Shown here in pieces: positions 26,994 to 31,153 of a DNA stretch of 31,153 nt. Origin of the DNA: an uncultured Verrucomicrobiales bacterium (GTDB lineage: Bacteria; Verrucomicrobiota; Verrucomicrobiia; Verrucomicrobiales; Akkermansiaceae); NCBI GenBank assembly GCA_937885815.1, contig CALABM010000195.1, positions 1 through 31,153 on the forward strand, in the 5' to 3' direction. Below the pieces are notes generated by a model. That model searched no databases, was not told the DNA's origin, and saw nothing but the letters and a program-made list of their open reading frames with translations. The position numbers and the translations under genes were made by a program. Position 1 is the first letter of the stretch. Every line of letters begins with the position of its first letter.

Positions 26994-27055
26994 AGGTTCT
27001 CGCAACAAAATCCCTTCCACACTTGTACAGAGGCGCGAGAACTGATATAATGCCG
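26994..27055 (+). repeat. Duplicated promoter block (partner of 25730-25792)
   Basis: About 62 bp beginning TTCTCGC and containing CCACACTTG, an ACAG word, a GAGAA word and TATAAT in the same order and spacing as at 25730-25792. Inside it TTGTAC (27023-27028), a 17-bp spacer and TATAAT (27046-27051) form the promoter for the gene at 27084. Confidence 0.7.
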
Positions 27056-27083
27056 CGTAACAGATACACGCTTAATTATAACT

Positions 27084-27767
27084 ATGGCAGACTATGCCCC
27101 GAAACTTGACCAAAGGGAATCCCTTACGCAAAGGGAGCGGCGCATCATCGACCGCACCTTGGGCATGGACGAGCAACTGCTGCTAGTTACGAGACCGGAT
27201 CCCACTATCCTGAAAGCAGAGCGGCTCATTCATTTTGGGTTCGCCGCCCTCGTTCTGATCGTAAGTGAAGGTCATTTTTTCGTGCTTCCGTTTGTTTTCC
27301 TGCTCTGCGTTATTCCTTGGTTCAGAAAATGCTATAAACGGCGCACCCTCTACCTAGTTACCGACCGCCGCTGCCTCATCCTGACTCCCAGACTACTGCC
27401 GGGCATGGACTGCAAATCATACCCACTGGAGCCCAACCGCATCAAGGAGTACGAGATTTTCAGCGGAGGCGTAGGCAATATCGTCTTTGAGTACGACGAT
27501 AGGTCCTGCCACGGCACCTGTGACTCCGACTCCAAGGAGGACCGCTACCCCTTGGGGTTCTTAGACCAGCCGCAATGCAAGCGTGTGGTCACCTTCATCC
27601 GTAAGCAGATAAAGAAGCGGCACCAGCTCGATCACCTGCCGCCCACAGCTCAGACCAAGGAGGAAGAAGGCTTCGCCAACACCGGCGGATTTGTCCCCTT
27701 TGCCGGGCTGATTCAGGACAGGATGCAGGAAATCAAGGTGGAAGAAGAACAGAATCGCGGGAATTGA
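27084..27767 (+). CDS. Membrane protein with PH-like domain, 227 aa
   Basis: Paralogue of the first half of the protein at 22450: a charged N-terminus (QRERRIIDRTLGMDEQLLLV), two membrane segments (about 48-62 and 64-79), then RRTLYLVTDRRCLILTPRLL (86-105), YPLEPNRI (113-120), the GG(V/I)GNIVFEY region (128-137) and LGFLDQP (157-163). The layout of two membrane helices followed by a small PH-like domain is typical of bacterial PH-domain membrane proteins. It has a Lys/Glu-rich tail and lacks the DUF3592-type half of its relative. The promoter is at 27023-27051, the leader is about 26 nt, and there is no Shine-Dalgarno. Biochemical role unknown. Confidence 0.7.
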   Translation: MADYAPKLDQRESLTQRERRIIDRTLGMDEQLLLVTRPDPTILKAERLIHFGFAALVLIVSEGHFFVLPFVFLLCVIPWFRKCYKRRTLYLVTDRRCLILTPRLLPGMDCKSYPLEPNRIKEYEIFSGGVGNIVFEYDDRSCHGTCDSDSKEDRYPLGFLDQPQCKRVVTFIRKQIKKRHQLDHLPPTAQTKEEEGFANTGGFVPFAGLIQDRMQEIKVEEEQNRGN

Positions 27768-28327
27768 CATAATCTCCTCCCCCGTAACAGATACACGCTT
27801 AGTTAAACAAGCTTGAATTTGGAGGGAACGATATGGGTGAACGTGCACACATTTGAGATATTCCGCATTAACGACATTAATATTGGATTTTTTGCAAGAA
27901 GAATGAGGCGAACTACGCAGATTCATCCACATGCGGCGGCAAAAGTTCTACGTTTTTACTCCGGAGGGACAGAGTGAAAACCGGCGTTAGATTATAACAC
28001 CTCTCGGGCCTCTCGGCGATACCCCCGGACAGGCCGCAAGCTTAAAACGCCCCGAAATTAGGCAAAAACGAATCTTGCTACACCCACACGGGATGGTGTA
28101 GAAGAAAAATGAGTTTTCTCAAATAAGCGTCAGTTTGGAGACTTTATTTTTGAGGATATTAGGCATGTTATATAAAAAGAGCAATAACATGTAAATTAGG
28201 CTTGACATCAGCATAGCACATGCTGTACACTGTGCCACGCGCATTTTGTCTCACTCCGGAGTCGTAGTAGGTGCATATTTCGGAATCTGAGAGGAAGCAT
28301 GAGGCCGCTACACAAACGATGCTAATC
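27768..28327. other. Intergenic region with decayed leader and hairpins
   Basis: About 560 bp without a credible gene. 27784-27801 repeats exactly the 18-bp GTAACAGATACACGCTTA found in the leader at 27057-27074, here followed by GGAGGG and an ATG (27833) with only seven codons, suggesting a gene relic. Hairpins CTACACC/GGTGTAG (28078-28101) and CATGTTAT/ATAACATG (28164-28191) follow, then the promoter at 28202-28231. Confidence 0.5.
28202..28231 (+). promoter_or_regulatory. Sigma70 promoter with consensus -35
   Basis: TTGACA (28202-28207), an 18-bp spacer and TACACT (28226-28231). An inverted repeat, CATGTTAT/ATAACATG with a 12-nt spacer, ends 10 bp upstream and could be an operator or a weak terminator. 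Confidence 0.7.
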
Positions 28328-29476
28328 ATGACGTCAACGAAAAAAATCTTCAAAACACTTCTGCTGCTGGCAGGTTCCGGCACGGCTTTGGCCACACTGG
28401 AGGATGCACAGCAGGTAACCGCCGCCGCAGATGCGGCAGCCGCTGCGCTTGCGGAAGTTGTAGAGACGAACAAAGCTGTTGAGGATGGTGAGGTATTAGC
28501 CGCCAGGCAAACAGTTACCGCCAAAGACATAGATGAAGTACCGAACTTGGTAAAACCCAACAACAAGATTGAGATTCACGGTACGGGCTCCATCCAAATC
28601 GGTGATGAGAATACCACGGGCGTGCTCGAAATTACCAGAGCCTCGAAAGCCATTGAAAATACCTCCCCGTCTATCTCCCAAGCAAGCATAAGCGTGACGG
28701 CTGGTAATGGCGTGACTAATGTGCACGTTGGCCCTGTTGATACAAACGGCGCCGTTGCCTCCATAACTAACGTTCAGTTGAACCTGGAGGGGCTCAAGTC
28801 CGATGTTTTCTTTGTGGTGGATGACGCTACCATCTCCGCCTCACAGATTTACCAGACGAGTGGCTCGATTCATCTGGTTAATCATGCCGGCATGAGCCTC
28901 ATTGAACCCTCTCACCTTCATAATTTATATGTGGATAGCACTTCCAGCTTCCACGCCAGTGCAGTTTCCACGGAGGTTCTAGTGGACGGCAGCAGCACCG
29001 TAGAGTTCGATCCCCGTGACACAGGCTCAAGTGTAGGCGTGGAGCAAAAGCCGCTTGTTGCTGGCCAGACGATTTCCTCCTATCAGCTGTATGGTCTTAC
29101 TTTTGACACTGAAGCCGATTTGTCGCTGGATTTGAGCCATGTTTTCGTGTCGGATGAGTTCAAGGCTGACGAAGGCTACTTCTACATTCGCTTGTTCGGT
29201 GTACGCTGGATGCCGCTGGAGCAGGAAGGCGTGGAAGACATCACGGATATAGACTTTCTGGCCGACTGTTTCAAGTTATACAACTTCGGCACCGCCAATG
29301 GTGAAGATATTTCCGATCGTCTTGTCATAATGGGCGGATATTACGGAGACGCGACTCAGGGTCTGCAGCTGGCAGTACAGTTATTGCCGGAATCCGGGAA
29401 TGTTCCGGAGCCGGCCACGGCTACGCTGAGTCTGCTGGCTCTGGCAGGCATGGCAGCCCGCCGCCGCCGCAAGTAA
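28328..29476 (+). CDS. Secreted PEP-CTERM protein, 382-385 aa
   Basis: ATG 28328 (MTSTKKIFKTLLLLAGSGTA, cleavage likely after ALA) gives a normal signal peptide; ATG 28319 (three residues longer) is also possible, while GTG 28271 would add an unsuitable charged leader. After an Ala-rich helix (about 30-55) the chain is strand-forming, with a small solenoid-like part (GTGSIQIGDENTTGVLEITR) and a more globular second half. It ends VPEPATATLSLLALAG then RRRRK. No enzyme motif or known family is seen. It is the smallest of the non-peptidase PEP-CTERM proteins here, has its own promoter and terminator, and is probably extracellular or surface-bound. Confidence 0.75.
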   Translation: MTSTKKIFKTLLLLAGSGTALATLEDAQQVTAAADAAAAALAEVVETNKAVEDGEVLAARQTVTAKDIDEVPNLVKPNNKIEIHGTGSIQIGDENTTGVLEITRASKAIENTSPSISQASISVTAGNGVTNVHVGPVDTNGAVASITNVQLNLEGLKSDVFFVVDDATISASQIYQTSGSIHLVNHAGMSLIEPSHLHNLYVDSTSSFHASAVSTEVLVDGSSTVEFDPRDTGSSVGVEQKPLVAGQTISSYQLYGLTFDTEADLSLDLSHVFVSDEFKADEGYFYIRLFGVRWMPLEQEGVEDITDIDFLADCFKLYNFGTANGEDISDRLVIMGGYYGDATQGLQLAVQLLPESGNVPEPATATLSLLALAGMAARRRRK

Positions 29477-29496
29477 AACCATAGCGATTCTTCTTC

Positions 29497-29536
29497 AAAA
29501 GCCGCTGCTCTCCACGGAGCAGCGGCTTTTTCTTTT
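29497..29536 (+). terminator. Rho-independent terminator
   Basis: AAAAGCCGCTGCTC pairs with GAGCAGCGGCTTTT around a 6-nt loop and runs into a T-rich tail; 20 bp after the stop codon. Confidence 0.93.
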
Positions 29537-29751
29537 CCAGCTCCTGATATTCGTTAATCTACCCATAGTTATGCATGCTGGGGTGAGGCCTCGAAAAAGC
29601 CGCTTTTGGCACATGTGTCCCAAAGATTACAGAAAAAGGGCACCAAACGACATATAGTCAGCGTATTCTGCTTTCATTTCTGCGCAGGGGTATCACGACC
29701 TAGCCATCGGCAGTAAGCGTTCAGTTATCCAATATCCGGCGTTAGCCGCTA

Positions 29752-29814
29752 ATCCTTAATTCGTAAATCAAAATTCGTAAATACGCGCGTCCCAAATCTT
29801 TGGGACACGTATGG
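29752..29814 (-). repeat. Dispersed intergenic repeat, copy B (inverted)
   Basis: The reverse complement matches 10577-10646. It contains the inverted repeat CCCAAA-TC-TTTGGG at 29791-29804. Confidence 0.75.
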
Positions 29815-29841
29815 GGATGACACTACTTCTCATCTTCTTGC

Positions 29842-29869
29842 TTGTCTTTTCTCGATGATTCTACATAAT
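29842..29869 (+). promoter_or_regulatory. Probable promoter of IdeS-like gene 2
   Basis: TTGTCT (29842-29847), a 16-bp spacer and CATAAT (29864-29869). It lies downstream of the ATG at 29855 and so supports ATG 29894 as the start. Confidence 0.5.
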
Positions 29870-29893
29870 AAGGAACGTAGTTCATCAACAGCA

Positions 29894-30865
29894 ATGAAAC
29901 TCTCACGTTTATTGGCATTATTTATGGGGGCGGCCGCCGGCTTAGTCGGTGCTGCGGAGGCGGATTCTTCTGCATTTACCGGCACAGTGTGGGCTCAGGG
30001 AGTGAGCCAAGAGGGAGGTTGGTATGATGCCCAAAAAAATGATCCTTACAATGGTGATGCTGATGATTTGATGTGCTATGCTGCCTGCGCAGCCAACCAG
30101 ATAGCGTGGTGGCAGAACAGCGCCTACGGCAAAAATCTGACGTCATCCGCGCCAAAGGAGCTCAATACCATTTGGCAGACGTATGTAAACAGTAATCAGG
30201 AGTGGAATGAGGGCGGTGACCCCGCATCGGCCATCAACTGGTGGCTTTCCGGTGTGTACGCCCCCTCTACGGCCGCGGAATGGGAGCGCTATTATGCCGA
30301 AAAGCTGAAGGAGGATTTGCCGCTCACGCTACCTGCTACGAATGGTTACTATTTCGATGAATACGGGCTGACAAGCGGAGACCTCTCAGACTTCATCTTT
30401 GATGCTTGGATTTATGGTGAATGGTCGAAGGATGGTACCGCCGAGATTGACTTTAAGAAATTATTTGAAAGCGGAGCCTGCATTTCGCTGGCCATTGCCT
30501 TCCCGGATACCGGCCTTGGGCATGCCATTACGCTGTGGGGAGTGGAGTATGACAACGGAGTGCTGACCAAATTGTGGCTGACGGACTCTGATGATTACTG
30601 GGCAGACGGCCCGAATCTTTACAGCGCCACAGTTGCTACGGAGGCAGATGGTAAAATATACATCACCGGTACGGAATATGATATCCCCGAAACCGAGGAT
30701 ACGCTGGGCTGGATGTACTTTGGTGAGGGGGCATACATCGACTCGGTCTATGCTATCAACGCACCTGTTTCTGCAAACTGGCAGCTGGTGCCCGAACCCA
30801 CCACAGCTACACTTTCTTTGCTCGCCCTTGCCGGCTTGGCCGCACGCCGCCGTCGTTGGCGCTAA
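29894..30865 (+). CDS. Secreted compact IdeS/Mac-like cysteine peptidase with PEP-CTERM, 323 aa
   Basis: ATG 29894 gives a signal peptide (MKLSRLLALFMGAAAGLVGA, cleavage near AEA); an ATG at 29855 precedes the -10 box. The catalytic domain fills residues 28-290 and resembles IdeS closely: GGWYDAQK with Lys48 as oxyanion-hole residue, GDADDLMCYAACAANQIAWW with nucleophile Cys61, LGHAITLWGVEYDNG with His210, and LWLTDSDDY with Asp231 and Asp233. All five positions known to matter in IdeS are kept, and the length is near that of IdeS, so activity is likely. The PEP-CTERM segment VPEPTTATLSLLALAGLAA follows directly, without a stalk. The tail is RRRRWR instead of RRRRK; CGCAGGCGCAAGTAA, the usual ending, lies in frame just after the stop codon. 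The substrate is unknown. Confidence 0.82.
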   Translation: MKLSRLLALFMGAAAGLVGAAEADSSAFTGTVWAQGVSQEGGWYDAQKNDPYNGDADDLMCYAACAANQIAWWQNSAYGKNLTSSAPKELNTIWQTYVNSNQEWNEGGDPASAINWWLSGVYAPSTAAEWERYYAEKLKEDLPLTLPATNGYYFDEYGLTSGDLSDFIFDAWIYGEWSKDGTAEIDFKKLFESGACISLAIAFPDTGLGHAITLWGVEYDNGVLTKLWLTDSDDYWADGPNLYSATVATEADGKIYITGTEYDIPETEDTLGWMYFGEGAYIDSVYAINAPVSANWQLVPEPTTATLSLLALAGLAARRRRWR

Positions 30866-30901
30866 TGGCGACTTTGACGATACAAGCGCAGGCGCAAGTA
30901 A
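30866..30901 (+). other. Remnant of the canonical Arg/Lys tail after the stop codon
   Basis: CGC AGG CGC AAG TAA (30887-30901) is in the reading frame of the peptidase gene but lies beyond its stop at 30863-30865 and a further TGA at 30875-30877. Downstream DNA matches that after the first peptidase gene, so a small insertion or duplication probably moved the original tail out of the protein. Confidence 0.6.
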
Positions 30902-30909
30902 GCCACTTG

Positions 30910-30933
30910 TAGGCGTATCAGCGAAAAGGCCTA
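30910..30933 (+). other. Shared 3' hairpin element, copy B
   Basis: TAGGC (30910-30914) pairs with GCCTA (30929-30933) around a loop with GTATCAGCGA, the same loop as at 13062-13082 after the other IdeS-like gene. Confidence 0.45.
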
Positions 30934-31053
30934 CCCGCCATAGCGGATAGAGCTGGACAAGGGCGACGGCGGAGCAATATATTTCTGTCTCACCCACTCC
31001 TTCTCAAAGCATTCCCTGAACTGGCAAAGCCGCAGAATTATGAGGATCGTGTA

Positions 31054-31069
31054 GGGGGCTTTCGCCCCC
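31054..31069. other. Short GC-rich hairpin
   Basis: GGGGGC (31054-31059) pairs with GCCCCC (31064-31069) around TTTC. A U tract does not follow, so it is only a weak terminator candidate. Nothing else was recognised in 30934-31153. Confidence 0.4.
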
Positions 31070-31153
31070 GGCTTCCTTCCCTCCCCACATTGCTGTGACG
31101 CAGTTACCCTTAGCTATTTGATTCTGCCCTGTCAGCGGCTCATTGGGGACTCC

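Larger units (their letters stand above)
29477..29893. other. Intergenic region before IdeS-like gene 2
   Basis: It holds the terminator at 29497-29536, the dispersed repeat at 29752-29814 and the promoter at 29842-29869. Nothing is recognised between 29540 and 29750. Confidence 0.6.

Noticed and set aside
1..31153. tRNA or rRNA genes
   Set aside because: No cloverleaf-like segment or rRNA-like stretch was recognised on reading; a tRNA scan would settle this.

Overview
This window looks like chromosomal DNA from a member of the Verrucomicrobiota, most likely a gut, Akkermansia-type lineage. Six predicted secreted proteins end in the same PEP-CTERM-type sorting signal: a VPEPTTATLSL-like motif, a short hydrophobic stretch and an RRRRK-type tail. 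Many starts have no Shine-Dalgarno sequence, and long beta-solenoid proteins dominate. The lineage is inferred from these traits; there is no rRNA or housekeeping marker here.

Layout. (1) 1-8585: two adjacent, same-strand genes for secreted repeat proteins. They are built from dozens of GGAI...FxxN repeats, the motif pair that defines chlamydial polymorphic membrane proteins, but they end in PEP-CTERM instead of an autotransporter barrel. Their 3' parts, terminators included (2027-4956 and 5656-8585, about 2.93 kb), appear identical, while their 5' parts differ. (2) 8586-10515: an unrecognised 242-aa protein, a small membrane protein and, on the minus strand, a small exported protein with one ankyrin-like segment. 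(3) 10516-13200: an intergenic repeat, then a 660-aa secreted IdeS/Mac-like cysteine peptidase with a solenoid-like C-terminal part and PEP-CTERM. (4) 13453-22200: a 2,915-aa PEP-CTERM protein with autotransporter-type beta-strand repeats. (5) 22325-27767: a set of cell-envelope genes: a PH-like/DUF3592-type membrane protein behind a perfect consensus promoter, an ankyrin-repeat protein with a C-terminal anchor, a lipoprotein with DnaJ-like CxxCGGxG motifs, two small membrane proteins, a second lipoprotein, and a shorter PH-like paralogue. (6) 28202-30865: a 383-aa PEP-CTERM protein and a second, compact 323-aa IdeS/Mac-like peptidase with PEP-CTERM. (7) 30866-31153: no gene seen.

How it may fit together (inference): the window is an export and surface locus. 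The PEP-CTERM proteins would be handled by an exosortase-type system encoded elsewhere. The two IdeS-like enzymes retain the Lys, Cys, His and two Asp positions known from streptococcal IdeS, so they are probably active proteases; whether they cut immunoglobulin cannot be told from sequence. Next to them sit very long surface solenoids, one pair of which appears to exchange sequence by recombination. A protease plus variable surface proteins is a plausible host-interaction module.

Regulation: sigma70-type promoters with 16-18 bp spacing can be seen before most genes, and clear hairpin terminators follow five of the six PEP-CTERM genes.
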